Shown here: piece after piece, positions 1-10,553 of the stretch
How the letters are laid out: each line of letters begins with the position of its first letter
Numbering within the stretch: the first letter of the stretch is position 1
Position numbers and translations under genes: made by a program
DNA from: Haliclona indistincta
Lineage: Eukaryota > Porifera > Demospongiae > Haplosclerida > Chalinidae
Direction: 5' to 3'
Length of the DNA: 64,000 nucleotides
Assembly: GCA_964017065.1 (NCBI GenBank)
Contig: OZ024784.1
Coordinates: 6,491,152 to 6,555,151 of the forward strand
Notes under the pieces: model-generated
What the model was told of the DNA's origin: nothing
What the model saw: the letters and a program-made list of their open reading frames with translations, nothing else
Database searches by the model: none

Positions 1-1314
1 ACCATGACTTCCGGGTTGTTATCAGCAATATGAGACCCGAGCCCGAGATATCAGTGTAATGATATTTACAACACTAATAATGATAATCATCGCACGTATA
101 GGTAAACTTGTGACGTATAAATATTGCCGGTTGCATACTCTTAGGTAATGAACTCTTGCTGGGAAATTATAAAATATTAATGGTTGCATACTCTTAGGTA
201 ATGAACTCTTGCTGGGAAATTATAAAATATTAATGGTTGCATACTCTTAGGTAATGAACTCTTGCTGGGAAATAAACATGCCTGCATAGGAAACACACTC
301 ATGAATGTGTTATCACATTTTACTCGAGTATTCCCTATATACACACTAGTTATGCATATGCATGGATATATTACTTGTGTTTGAGTTTTCTCTTGATAGC
401 TGCAATAACACCGTGTACTGTATGCATTGCATGTTGACATGATAATTATTAATTATTGTGAATGCACATCGATCCTACAAATAAAATTTTCATTTTTAGT
501 TCACAAAAAGGTATTTGAACACTAATTTAAAATACTCCTCTTGTTGTGGAAAATTCGTGGAAAATTACAATGGAACCTCTCTATAACGGACAAGTTGAGC
601 AGTGCTTTTTGTCTGTTATATGGAGACATCTGCTATTAGGAGTGTCCATTAACTGTGTATGATTTTAGGACACTGGCTGTATACCGTAAACATAGAATTG
701 TCTGCTATGTTAATAACATCTTTTTTTTCAGTGAATTTTGTGTTTTTTGGCTTTGCCATAAATCTTATTGGCAAAAATCAGTAATCAGCATTAAAAATTT
801 CTGCAGGTGTGCACACACTAGTGTGCATTACTGCATTACATAATGAGGTAGTGAATCAGATGTCATGATCTAAACAACTCTGAACTCCTAGAATAATGAT
901 GAACAATTTGTGTAAACATTAGAGTATCATTAGACTCTAGACTGGACTAGACTAGGTAAGCTGGACTCCAGACTGCAGTAAGCTAGCTAGAGCTGATTAA
1001 CATCAATATCATGCAGGTTTAGTTATCACAATGCAGTGTTATTTGTATTGTGGATATCCGAGAAAACCAAGAGAAAGTGCAGAGTCCATACAACACACCG
1101 TGAATTGATGACAGATTAACTAACGATTGTCTTTCACTTGCAACAGTAAACTTTAAAATGCCGATTCGCATTTAAATAATACAGTTCAAAGTCCATAGTG
1201 TAGGTTTGTAGTTGTGTACTCTTGACAGCTATTACACACTGCAGATTCCGGGCACTTGAAAATTGTTTATTGTCTATGTCTGGTATATATAATTAATCTA
1301 ATCTTTTTGTACAG
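1..1314 (+). other. 3' part of intron 1 of giant gene G1
   Basis: This stretch aligns by eye with intron 1 of G2 (about 13280-14584), including shared blocks such as the Ctctataacggacaag segment and the final acceptor. It contains no coding sequence I can support. It holds a three-copy 53-base repeat at 129-272 and lacks the 141-base inverted-repeat element present at the equivalent position of G2. Confidence 0.8.
129..272. repeat. 53-base tandem repeat, about 3 copies
   Basis: The unit begins ggttgcatactcttaggtaa and recurs at 129, 182 and 235. The third copy breaks off into sequence that matches the G2 intron. The corresponding part of G2 intron 1 shows no such triplication, so the expansion is specific to this copy. 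Confidence 0.9.
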
Positions 1315-4300
1315 ACCGAACTATCTTATCGTGTTTCATGGCGAAGAAATAGCAGTCCTGGTCAATATTGTGATTCCACTACTGTTGCTAATGGTAATCT
1401 TGGCAGTGGAGAAGGCAATCTTATATGCTTGAGTGGCTGTTCTGGCACGATTACAGCAATGTCTTATATTTGTACTGACTTCAGTATACAAGAAAATTGG
1501 TCCTTTGGTGAACGTTTTATTGCTTATTCAAATGATGTAGCACTATTTAATGTTGCGGATGAGGTGACTATTGGTTTTACTGGTTGCTGCTGGATATCAT
1601 CTGTCGGTGGCAGCTGGAGCCTTTCAACTAGACTGAGTCTGGTCAAAAGAAATGACACTGGCAGAATCAACTCAACACCTCGTGCCATTACTGCTCCTGT
1701 CATTCGCCTTCAAGAAGGTTGTAATCACACCTTGGCCCTTGCTGTCAGCGACCCTGATGGTGATGATGTTCGCTGTAGATGGGCCAGTACTAATCTTGAA
1801 TGTGGAGGCATCTGTAGTACATTTCCTGGTGCTGTCCTTGATTCAGCTTCTTGTATGATTACTTACTGGGCTAATCAAGGAGCTGGCTACAAAGCTGCTG
1901 CAATAATGCTTGAAGACTTTTCTCCTGGTCAGTCAGAGCCATTTAGTAGTGTTGGTTTGCAATTCCTGGTTCTAGTAGTTAGTTCAAACAGTCCATGCTC
2001 ACAGAAGCCAACGTTCATTCACCCAACTTTGCCCCAGGCTACATGTGTAGCTATTCCGGCCATGGCTACTTTTATGACACAGCTAACAGCAACAAGCGGT
2101 GGCACAGGTGTATCCATCACTGAAATACAAACCACCTCACCACTGGGTACATCTAAAGGAGTGCTACAGCATGTAGTAGGTACTAATACTTACTATGTCA
2201 ACATAACATGGACTCCTGAACCAAACCAATACAATCAAACACATCTATTTTGCTACACAGCCCTGAACTCTGCTGGTCTAGCTAGTGAACAAACGTGCAT
2301 TCAATTCCTTACAGCACATTTACCTCCCACACTGATCAATGGAACCAACATACCAAATCAGGAAATGGTTCATCCTTCTAACACCACATGGCATGCTAGA
2401 TTTGATACAGCTATACAGCGTCCTTCTCTAGCTGCTTTCATTATTTTTTATGACAATAACACTGGTAATGAAGTGTATCGAATTGATGCTTCGTTATCGC
2501 CAGAAATAAGCTTTCATGTGTCAAATGAAGTTTCCATACGTCCAAATTACATTTTCGCAGAAAAGAAAAAGTTTTATATACAACTTTCTAGAGGCATTGT
2601 TCAAGGAATATCAGGTTGTGGAGCTGGAAATGAACCAATAGTAGATATAGATTTTTGGGTTTTTGAAACAATAGATGTGACTCCACCAATGATACACTTC
2701 ACTGCTAACCCGTCTATCAGCAATACTAATATTACCATATCTTGGGAAAGTAATGAATCTGTAGCTTGGCAATGCATACTAATATCAGGTAATGTTGAGT
2801 CTGTGGTCAACTGTTCTGGTGCTTTCTGGAGAGGATATGATATGTCTGAAGGCACGTACTCCTTAAATGTTAGTGGCATTGACAAAGCAGGAAATAAAGC
2901 TACAGTGGTACACATGTTTATGGTAGATTTGACCCCACCTACTACTGTCATAAAGGCCAAGCCTAAGGCAATATCTAACCAGCTAAATCCAAGATTTAAT
3001 TTTGTCTGTAATGATGTAGGCTGCACTTATGAATGCCAGTTTAGCAAAATCAACAATGCTTCGCAAAAATTGTCACAATCATGTAATGGAGGTTTCTTTG
3101 ACACACCAACTCTTGAACACAACTATACGTATGTTTTTCAAGTTTCAGCAACTGATATAGTTGGTAACAAAGGTATCTTTGCAAACTACACATGGGATAC
3201 AGACTTTGAAAGTCCACACATATTTGTCATTGATAATGTAACAGTTCAGTGCACTGACACTAGTCCAATGCATACAGGCCAGCCTATGGCAGTGGATAAT
3301 CGATCAGGTATTGTTCCAACCACGTATGTTGATTTCAATCTTGGTTGCTCAATAAAACGCACTTGGAGAGCTACAGATGAAGCAGGAAACACAGCCAGCT
3401 TATTACAGTACATAGACCTGGACTTTCAACCCTCAATATCACTGGCTCCACAAGTTCTGTTAAAGTGTGACAGCACTGCAGATGCTGTAACTGTCTCTAC
3501 AATGACGGCACATGCTATTAATCCATGCAATCTACCATTTCAACTAACTCACATCGATTCCATTGATAACTACACTTGCCCTGCTCAATTCACGCGCAAT
3601 TGGACAATTGCTATATGCAGTAAAAAGGCAACTGCTTCTCAGGTAATTTCTGTATACGATGTATGTCCTGTACATGCTTGTGGAAGAAATGAAACCAAGC
3701 CACGTGGTGCATGCATTTTTGGCGAATGTTTATGTAATAAGCCATGGCATGGCAACGACTGCAGTGTTCTTATATATGAGCCAGTGCTGCAAGCAATAAA
3801 TCATACTGTCTTAAAAGAAGCCCAAGAATATATTGCTAATGTAACACTATCAATGGGTACAAAACCTTTTTCGTGGAGAGTACTTTCTGGTCCCAACGGG
3901 TTGAATATAAATGGAAATCTTGGTCAGGTAATATGGAATAGAGCACATGCTGGAAACCATACTATTGCAGTAGAAGTTGAAAATCAAATTGGTAGAGCTG
4001 AGGTAGAGTGGACATTAGAGGTCAAACCTGGATACAATGCAACTATAGATCATGCTTCTGGTAGTATATTCTCACAAGCTCAACCAGTCATCTTAATGGG
4101 ACATGTTGAATATGTAGCTGGCAATCTTGTCAAGGAATCTCTTGCTGGTGTTGTGCTTGTTGAAATTGATATCATCGCAAATGAAGCAACAAGAACATTG
4201 AAAGCATCCACTACTCAAGATGGAGAATTCTCACTAACATTTTATCCTACTGCAACAGAATATGGCAGCTACACAGCAGCTGCAAGGCACCCAAGTTCCT

Positions 4301-7300
4301 CTAAAGTTTTTTCTCAAGTTGAATGGAGCTTTCTCGGAATGAAAGCTATGCCAAGAGTCGTTAGTTTGAGAGGAGAGACAATGAACAGCTTCATGGACAC
4401 TTTTCATAATGCAACTACTATCTTGAATGATGGTCCAGAGGCTTTAAGTGGTCTTACAGCAATTGCACTTATAAATAGTGAAGACTTAAATGTGATAGCA
4501 TCATTTCAAAATGTGCCATCAAATGGTTCTATTGCTCCTGGAAATGCAATACAAATGGACATAACTGTAACTGCTTCACAACCAGTACAGCATACATTTA
4601 CTATTGAAATTCATTCTTTTCAAAATACTACAGTTGAATTAATTGTTCAGCTCTACGTTGCACAGATTCTTCCAAGTTTTTTAATTGAGCCATCATCTAT
4701 TAATACCAGAATAATTAGAGGAAGCTCACGAGTTCTTCAATTCAACATAACCAATGTTGGTAGGGCCACAGCAAATAATGTTCAAGCTATTTTACCATCC
4801 ACAAACATAATTTCTTTCATCAGCTTTGGTCAAAATGGAAGTAGCCCTCGTTTGAACTTAAAAACAGGAGAATCTGCAACACTATCAATCCTAATACAAA
4901 CACCACAAAGTCAACAACTTGGTGAAATCTCTGCTTCAATGGCCATTTCTAGTGCAGAAGCATCAAAAGCTATTCCTGTGTTTCTTATTGTATCTTCAAA
5001 CCTTCTATTAGACTTGACAGTAGTAGTTGAAGATGAATACACATACTTTGCTGAAGGAAGACCACTAGTAGATAATGCAATAGTGACAATCTTGAACTAT
5101 CAAAGGAATATAAGAATGACTAATGGAACTGATTCTAGGAATGGCAGTGTTATATTTTACAACATCATTGAGGACAGGTATGAGCTAACTGTTGAGGCAC
5201 CAAATCATCGAAGTGCTCGTCAGGTAATTATTACTTCTAGCGACAATCCAGTTGTAACAATATTCATTGAAAGACAAGCAGTGATATACAGATGGAGTGT
5301 TACACAGGTCACATATGAGGACACCTATTCTCTTGTCATTGAAGCTGACTTTGAAACAAATGTGCCAATACCAGTAGTTACAGTGACACCAATGGAGTTT
5401 GATCTTGATGAGCTAGAGCGTGGCTTCATTGACTCGATTCAGCTAAACATAACAAATCATGGTCTCATTCGAGCCGATGATGTCGAAATACAACTCCCTA
5501 CCACACATCCATTTTTAGAATTCTCTATCGCAAATGAAGATCTTGGCAATTTGAATCCCCTTACTTCGATTATTGCAACTGTTCGTATAACAAGAAGACA
5601 TGTTCAAAAACGTGCTGCACCAGCAGTTGTTCTTGTATATGCAATTCAAGTGTTACATAGCTTTGTTTGCAATGAAAGACAATTTCGTATTACTCCTATA
5701 TTTTTGAAAAAGGATCCACCACCTGCACCACCATCTTCAGGCAATAGAGTTCCTTCCTTTCCAAGATTGCGTTATTATGGTGGAGGAAATGGAGGAAATG
5801 GAGGAAATGGACCAGGTCTCCCAGAATTCAGTTCCATACCCTATTCAGCTGTCACTCCTGCTTTTTGCAATAAGTGCCTACAAGCAGTTGTCTCATGCAT
5901 ACCAACGCCAATTTTTCGTTTTTCCGGGTGTATTCCACTATTGATAGGTCAAAAAAGTCCACTTGAATCAGTTCAAAATGCTTTAAGTTGGTTAGGCTGT
6001 GATGTTGACAACAAATGGCTAGGTCCGTTAAATTGTTTTCTTGGTCTTTTTAACGAGGACTGCAAAAGAATTGCACAATCGCTTGTTGGTAGACGCAAGA
6101 GAGCACTTTCTAGCCGAGTAGATGAGTTACTTGATGGTATTTTCCCAATCCATCAGAGTATGAAACTCGGTGAAGAAGTACTTGGTGATCAAATCTGGCT
6201 TTCTGTTAGTGATCCAGAATTGCTGTCTCATATCTATGGATCTATGGATGACGGGAGTGAATCAGGTGTGTTGATATCTATCACAGAGCTCTCTTCAATA
6301 CTGGCTTTGAATCCTCCAAATGGGACTAATACTGAAATGGTTCGTGAGTTAGTAGAACGCTTGAACAACACTCTCCATGGATGGACTACAGGACAACTTG
6401 AACCAGAAGATGGTTCAAATATAGCTTCTTTTAATACTACTCGAAAATATGAGGAAGACATATTCTTGTTCAATGAGAAAGCTAAGAGCAAGGGATTTTC
6501 ATCATATCTGGATGCATACAGTGTTGCTAGAGATGACATCAATCAACTCGACAGATGGGAAGAAGAGGAGGGTGTTTGCGCTGTTGTGAGGATCCGGATT
6601 GAACAGGAACTTGCTGTTACCCGAGAAGCATTCCTTGCTAAACTAGAAATTGAAAACAAAGAAAACCTACCACTTGAGCAAATCGAGTTAGAAATTGTTA
6701 TAGTTGACTCAACCAATGGTAACGTAGCTACAAGCCTATTTTCCATCAGCAATGAAACTCTTTCAGGTTCTCTTGTGAAGGATGGGTCCAAATGGCTTCT
6801 TGGAAGTGGAATGTCTGGACAGGTCGAATGGCTAATTGCTCCTTACTCTGAGGCAGCTCCTCACTCTGATAAAGAGTATGATATTCGAGGAACCTTGCGG
6901 TATGTGCTAGATATGGAGGACATCACTATTCCTCTCCTCCCTACCTTGATCACAGTGAAACCTGATCCATCTTTAATTGTGCACTATTTCTGGGAAAAGA
7001 AGGTCATTGCTGATGATCCCTTTACTGATGAAAGGGAACCATCAGTGCCATTTACACTTGGTGTTGCTATAAGAAACAAGGGCGCTGGAGTTGCTACTGA
7101 TCTTCGAATTACGTCTGGACAGCCTGAAATAATTGAAAACGAAAAAGGACTGTTGGTCAACTTTATGATAATTGGTGCAAACATCGGTATTGGAAATATT
7201 ACACCATCTTTGACTGTTACATTTGGTGATCTTCTCCCAAACACAACTACTGTAGCAAGATGGTTCATGATCTCCAGTCTCCAGGGAGAGTTCAGGAACT

Positions 7301-8052
7301 ATTCTGCTGTCTTTGAAAACAAGAACCCTCTTGGAGATCCCAAACTTTCGATCCTTGATGACCTACAGATTCACGAACTTTTCCGAAACGTCGAAATGTA
7401 TGACAGCAGTGAAGATGATGGAATTCCTGACTTTCTTGTCATTGCTCGTAACCGACCAAGTGAACTATACAGCAGTAAGACACTACAGCAATATGCTGTC
7501 AACCCTGGGGAGGTAATTTCGGTTCACATTACATCTACTAACTCTCTTTCTCTTGAGGTAAGGACCAAGGCAAACTGTACTGGCTGGATTTACTACAGAT
7601 ATGAAGACTCACAGAATATGCTGCAAAATACAGCTCTCTTCTTGAATACTACAAAGCAAGAAGGAAATACCACGTCTCATATTCCTTCAACAAATGCATG
7701 GATAACGAGCGAAAAAGATTCAAGCAAATCTACAGAAACATTCTTTCTTCATGTAGTTGATAACATTCAGTCAATGGATGAGGTGGTCTTCACTATGACG
7801 CTTTGTACTGTCAACTGCACTGGTGTGGAAGTACCTTTCATTGATCCGACTGGCAGATTCGAAACATCAACGACCACTACCATTCCAGCACCTTCTTCCA
7901 GCACAACTACTACAACAAATGATGCATCATTTCAGGCGACAGTATCCATGATGCCTACCAGTACTCCACCTCCCGTTGGTGCTGCTCCTCAAATAACTGG
8001 ATTTATTGTTCTCTTTACTATATTTGCTGTTGTGACAATTTTGATAACTTAG
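1315..8052 (+). CDS. Giant GPI-anchor-like multidomain surface protein G1 (main exon; first exon lies before the window)
   Basis: This is one uninterrupted exon of 2,245 codons. It follows a clear acceptor (tttttgtacag at 1304-1314) and is in frame with the equivalent exon of G2 and G3, so its signal-peptide exon should lie a few hundred bases left of the window. Domains in order: a Cys-rich N-terminal module; Ig/HYR-like modules with the signatures DVTPPMIHF and DLTPPTTVI; an EGF-like loop (CLCNKPWHGNDC, near 3710-3760); a putative-Ig module; NEW3/CARDB-like modules (4690-4960, 5370-5520); a carboxypeptidase-regulatory-like module (5010-5200); a short Pro/Gly linker; a Cys patch; a furin-type site GRRKRAL (about 6090); a Ser/Thr-rich stalk; and a C-terminal hydrophobic tail ending ILIT with no cytoplasmic residues, as in GPI signals. 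There are many N-x-S/T sites. The linker and Cys patch (5700-6040) differ strongly from G2 and G3. Cell-surface location is well supported; function is unknown. Domain names are by eye. Confidence 0.9.
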   Translation, partial: TELSYRVSWRRNSSPGQYCDSTTVANGNLGSGEGNLICLSGCSGTITAMSYICTDFSIQENWSFGERFIAYSNDVALFNVADEVTIGFTGCCWISSVGGSWSLSTRLSLVKRNDTGRINSTPRAITAPVIRLQEGCNHTLALAVSDPDGDDVRCRWASTNLECGGICSTFPGAVLDSASCMITYWANQGAGYKAAAIMLEDFSPGQSEPFSSVGLQFLVLVVSSNSPCSQKPTFIHPTLPQATCVAIPAMATFMTQLTATSGGTGVSITEIQTTSPLGTSKGVLQHVVGTNTYYVNITWTPEPNQYNQTHLFCYTALNSAGLASEQTCIQFLTAHLPPTLINGTNIPNQEMVHPSNTTWHARFDTAIQRPSLAAFIIFYDNNTGNEVYRIDASLSPEISFHVSNEVSIRPNYIFAEKKKFYIQLSRGIVQGISGCGAGNEPIVDIDFWVFETIDVTPPMIHFTANPSISNTNITISWESNESVAWQCILISGNVESVVNCSGAFWRGYDMSEGTYSLNVSGIDKAGNKATVVHMFMVDLTPPTTVIKAKPKAISNQLNPRFNFVCNDVGCTYECQFSKINNASQKLSQSCNGGFFDTPTLEHNYTYVFQVSATDIVGNKGIFANYTWDTDFESPHIFVIDNVTVQCTDTSPMHTGQPMAVDNRSGIVPTTYVDFNLGCSIKRTWRATDEAGNTASLLQYIDLDFQPSISLAPQVLLKCDSTADAVTVSTMTAHAINPCNLPFQLTHIDSIDNYTCPAQFTRNWTIAICSKKATASQVISVYDVCPVHACGRNETKPRGACIFGECLCNKPWHGNDCSVLIYEPVLQAINHTVLKEAQEYIANVTLSMGTKPFSWRVLSGPNGLNINGNLGQVIWNRAHAGNHTIAVEVENQIGRAEVEWTLEVKPGYNATIDHASGSIFSQAQPVILMGHVEYVAGNLVKESLAGVVLVEIDIIANEATRTLKASTTQDGEFSLTFYPTATEYGSYTAAARHPSSSKVFSQVEWSFLGMKAMPRVVSLRGETMNSFMDTFHNATTILNDGPEALSGLTAIALINSEDLNVIASFQNVPSNGSIAPGNAIQMDITVTASQPVQHTFTIEIHSFQNTTVELIVQLYVAQILPSFLIEPSSINTRIIRGSSRVLQFNITNVGRATANNVQAILPSTNIISFISFGQNGSSPRLNLKTGESATLSILIQTPQSQQLGEISASMAISSAEASKAIPVFLIVSSNLLLDLTVVVEDEYTYFAEGRPLVDNAIVTILNYQRNIRMTNGTDSRNGSVIFYNIIEDRYELTVEAPNHRSARQVIITSSDNPVVTIFIERQAVIYRWSVTQVTYEDTYSLVIEADFETNVPIPVVTVTPMEFDLDELERGFIDSIQLNITNHGLIRADDVEIQLPTTHPFLEFSIANEDLGNLNPLTSIIATVRITRRHVQKRAAPAVVLVYAIQVLHSFVCNERQFRITPIFLKKDPPPAPPSSGNRVPSFPRLRYYGGGNGGNGGNGPGLPEFSSIPYSAVTPAFCNKCLQAVVSCIPTPIFRFSGCIPLLIGQKSPLESVQNALSWLGCDVDNKWLGPLNCFLGLFNEDCKRIAQSLVGRRKRALSSRVDELLDGIFPIHQSMKLGEEVLGDQIWLSVSDPELLSHIYGSMDDGSESGVLISITELSSILALNPPNGTNTEMVRELVERLNNTLHGWTTGQLEPEDGSNIASFNTTRKYEEDIFLFNEKAKSKGFSSYLDAYSVARDDINQLDRWEEEEGVCAVVRIRIEQELAVTREAFLAKLEIENKENLPLEQIELEIVIVDSTNGNVATSLFSISNETLSGSLVKDGSKWLLGSGMSGQVEWLIAPYSEAAPHSDKEYDIRGTLRYVLDMEDITIPLLPTLITVKPDPSLIVHYFWEKKVIADDPFTDEREPSVPFTLGVAIRNKGAGVATDLRITSGQPEIIENEKGLLVNFMIIGANIGIGNITPSLTVTFGDLLPNTTTVARWFMISSLQGEFRNYSAVFENKNPLGDPKLSILDDLQIHELFRNVEMYDSSEDDGIPDFLVIARNRPSELYSSKTLQQYAVNPGEVISVHITSTNSLSLEVRTKANCTGWIYYRYEDSQNMLQNTALFLNTTKQEGNTTSHIPSTNAWITSEKDSSKSTETFFLHVVDNIQSMDEVVFTMTLCTVNCTGVEVPFIDPTGRFETSTTTTIPAPSSSTTTTTNDASFQATVSMMPTSTPPPVGAAPQITGFIVLFTIFAVVTILIT

Positions 8053-8171
8053 CAATAACAGTACATGCATTTTTGTTTGATTGTGTAGCTGAATTTAGAA
8101 TAGTAGTAGTCTACTATAGTATGTATGTCTGTGTATGTAGTATGGAGTTTAAAGTAAAGTAAAAAAGTTTT

Positions 8172-8177
8172 AATAAA
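8172..8177 (+). terminator. Poly(A) signal of G1
   Basis: AATAAA lies 120 bases after the G1 stop codon, inside an A-rich run. The same hexamer in the same context follows G2. It sits about 10 bases from the stop of the opposite-strand VPS13-derived frame, so transcripts from the two strands probably overlap at their 3' ends. Confidence 0.6.
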
Positions 8178-8194
8178 AAAAACTAAAAAGTGTA

Positions 8195-8425
8195 GGGATG
8201 ACGCTTGCAAAAGTAAAGGAACAAGATGGGATGAAGCTTGCAAAAGTAAAGGAACAAAATGGGATGATGCTTACGAAAGTAAAGGAACAAGATGGGATGA
8301 TGCTTGCAAAAGTAAAGGAACAAAATGGGATGATGCTTACGAAAGTAAAGGAACAAGATGGGATGATGTTTGCAAAAGTGAAGGAACAACATGGAATAAT
8401 GCTTGCAAATGTAAAAAGTCCCAAG
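8195..8425. repeat. 33-base minisatellite, about 7 units
   Basis: The units read roughly gggatgatgcttgcaaaag followed by taaaggaacaaa, alternating aag/aat and gcttgc/gcttac variants. Since 33 is a multiple of three, several frames stay open on both strands. The minus frame continues from a VPS13-derived exon and yields an 11-residue repeat such as CKHHPILFLYF. The same repeat after G2 has about five units, and none follows G3. Confidence 0.92.
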
Positions 8426-9290
8426 TATCCCTACATCAGTGGCTTGTAGAGTGACTGTTAGTCCTGTGGGCTCTAGCAAGTAAAGAGGAGAGACTCCTTG
8501 CACACGAGCTAACTGCCAGTTCTCATCTGCAAACACACCAAGCAAGTTGAGACATTGAGCAAATACACACACAAACCTGGTTTAGCTACCAAGACCTGCA
8601 GGTTGCTCAGTTTGATAGCAAAGGAGTCATAGTAACAATCCATTGTAGTCTTATCAGTCAACTCCAGAAAGAAAATAAACCATCGTAAGTACTGTGCAAC
8701 GCGTACATGCAATATAAGTTACCTTAGCCAGTGTACGAGGGTCTTTAGTGCTGCCAGTAAGTGCCAGCTCACCAAGATCCACTATTAATAAATGATGCTC
8801 ACTAGAGGAGTATTGTCAGGAGGAAGGTTAGTTCTTACCTGGAGTAGAATCCCTTCTCAGGTACTATTATATACGGAGAACGCACTTTGACATTGATCTC
8901 CATTTGCTGAGATACAGACGACATAAGATACAGACACGCACTTAGCACAATCTATACTACCTTTCTGTCCTGAATGGCGTCCTGTAGACCACTTGTAGTC
9001 TGTTCTTTCAGCTGGCCCATTGTGGCAGATGCAGCAGAAGTCAGTCTAGATAGAGAGAGGTCAACTTAGTGACAATAGGCTTTTAAATACTTACTCCTGA
9101 AGGTGAAGGTTCTTGCGTATTCTAAAGGCAGCAATGAGACCATCAACCGTGTCCTGTATTAGTAGCAGCATAATGAATGCAACTACTACATACCATGAAC
9201 ACATACCTCATCATAGATGATCTGCAGTGGTCTCACATTAGCAGCCACTACAGTGTCCATGTTCTCTCATAGCATGCTAGCAAGAAACAT

Positions 9291-9700
9291 TAGAGAGTTT
9301 TAGTTAGCCGTTCACGCCAAACGGCTGAACGTCAACGGCTGGTTCAGTGACGTCACCACTTATCTTGTAACTTGTGTACACGCGAAGAAGGCAATCTAGT
9401 CGTGTACGTATACAACATTGTAGCGCGCACAGTATTTTGTAGGCACACGTAAAACACACAAAAAACAGAAACCTAAAGCATGTGCCTTTGTGCTAGCTTA
9501 TAACTAATGTGCAGGAAAGCTAGACGAGAGAAGCGAGAAGTCTTTGAAAACCATACGGGAAAACCAGGTGCCAGCCGTTGTAAACGGGAAAATTGAACGC
9601 GAGGCTAGGGTTAACGGTGGATCACGTGCTAATTTGTGACGTCAGCATTGCCAGACGTTTACCGTTAGTGCAAATAAACGTGTAACTAAAACTCTCTAAT
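9291..9700. mobile_element. Inverted-repeat MITE inside V1
   Basis: Terminal inverted repeats TTAGAGAGTTTTAGTTA and TAACTAAAACTCTCTAA bound about 410 bases with no coding capacity. Subterminal motifs (gtgacgtca; ccgtt) also recur inverted. The insert interrupts the exon encoding the VVAANVRPLQIIYDE segment, which is intact in V2, so it arrived after the V copies separated or was lost from V2. Confidence 0.85.
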
Positions 9701-10509
9701 AGTAACCATGTACACTATCATGTCATGTGCATACCAGCATCTGTTCCTCAGGTAGACTACCCAGTCCTTGAGCAAAGGTATTGAAATACACTCCTAGAGA
9801 ATTCAGCTCCACCAACTGAAGGCAGTGTACAATAATAATCATGTGTGCTATAATACATACAGTATCACCTTGTATATGAGTGTTGCTGCTTCCCTTGACA
9901 CACACTGCTTCCAGTTTGCATCAGTACTCTAACCAACAGAAGGGAACAGTATTGAACTCCAAATTGGTAAACTAGACACATCACATCCTGTGTGTAACAG
10001 CAGGTCACTTTCAGTTCTAGGCTGTGCAGAGTGATTCCCATAGCAGTGGTAGTTGGGTTGGTCACTGTATCTTCGTAACGAACGTGCACATCTCTGATTT
10101 TGACCTGCAGAACAATGCAGTACTCACTTGGTGCAAATGCAAGCAGTATTTATCAGACGTTAGTAAAATGTCAGTCAATATTTGCGCATTATCAGCAGAA
10201 CCACTACATAACATCTACAATAATGGTGCTTACTACAAGGTTCTTGATGAGATGAGAGACAAGCTTCTCTGTGAATGTGTCTGGTTTCTCAGCCGCCTTC
10301 TCATCCTTCTTGCCCTTTTTCAGTTTCTTCTTTTGCTCTACAATATACAGTAGTGCAACAGTGAATGTACACACAACATATCCCAAAACAAACACAATGC
10401 TCAACATGCACTAGATAACCATTCCCATCACTACCAATGCAAACACACCACACAGGCATGATGTGTTTAGTGTGCCAAACCAACTTGGCACCAATGCTCA
10501 ATTTCTACA

Positions 10510-10553
10510 AGAATACAACATTCAGTCAGTCAGTCAGTCATTCAGTCAGTCCA
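10510..10553. repeat. CAGT microsatellite in a V1 intron
   Basis: Runs of cagt/cattcagt lie in an intron of the VPS13 fragment. At the equivalent place V2 instead has a gctgt repeat (about 23401-23434), so the two copies have slipped independently. Confidence 0.75.

Noticed and set aside
1429..1431. TTG at 1429 (and 14699, 26615) as the start of the giant proteins
   Set aside because: The frame is open back to a strong splice acceptor 114 bases upstream, and exon 1 with a signal peptide joins it in phase in G2 and G3. The TTG is an internal Leu codon.
2601..3026. 141-codon minus-strand frame, present again at 15880 and 27787
   Set aside because: Conservation in all three copies follows from the near-identity of the + strand gene. 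It has no domain signature and lies wholly inside the giant exon.
6234..7268. Run of minus-strand frames inside G1 (and equivalents in G2 and G3)
   Set aside because: These are antisense shadows of the coding exon, with codon-complement composition and no recognisable features.
8198..8449. Plus-strand frame of KVKEQDGMMLA repeats
   Set aside because: It is a by-product of a 33-base repeat whose length is a multiple of three. It has no link to an upstream coding exon on this strand, unlike the minus frame.
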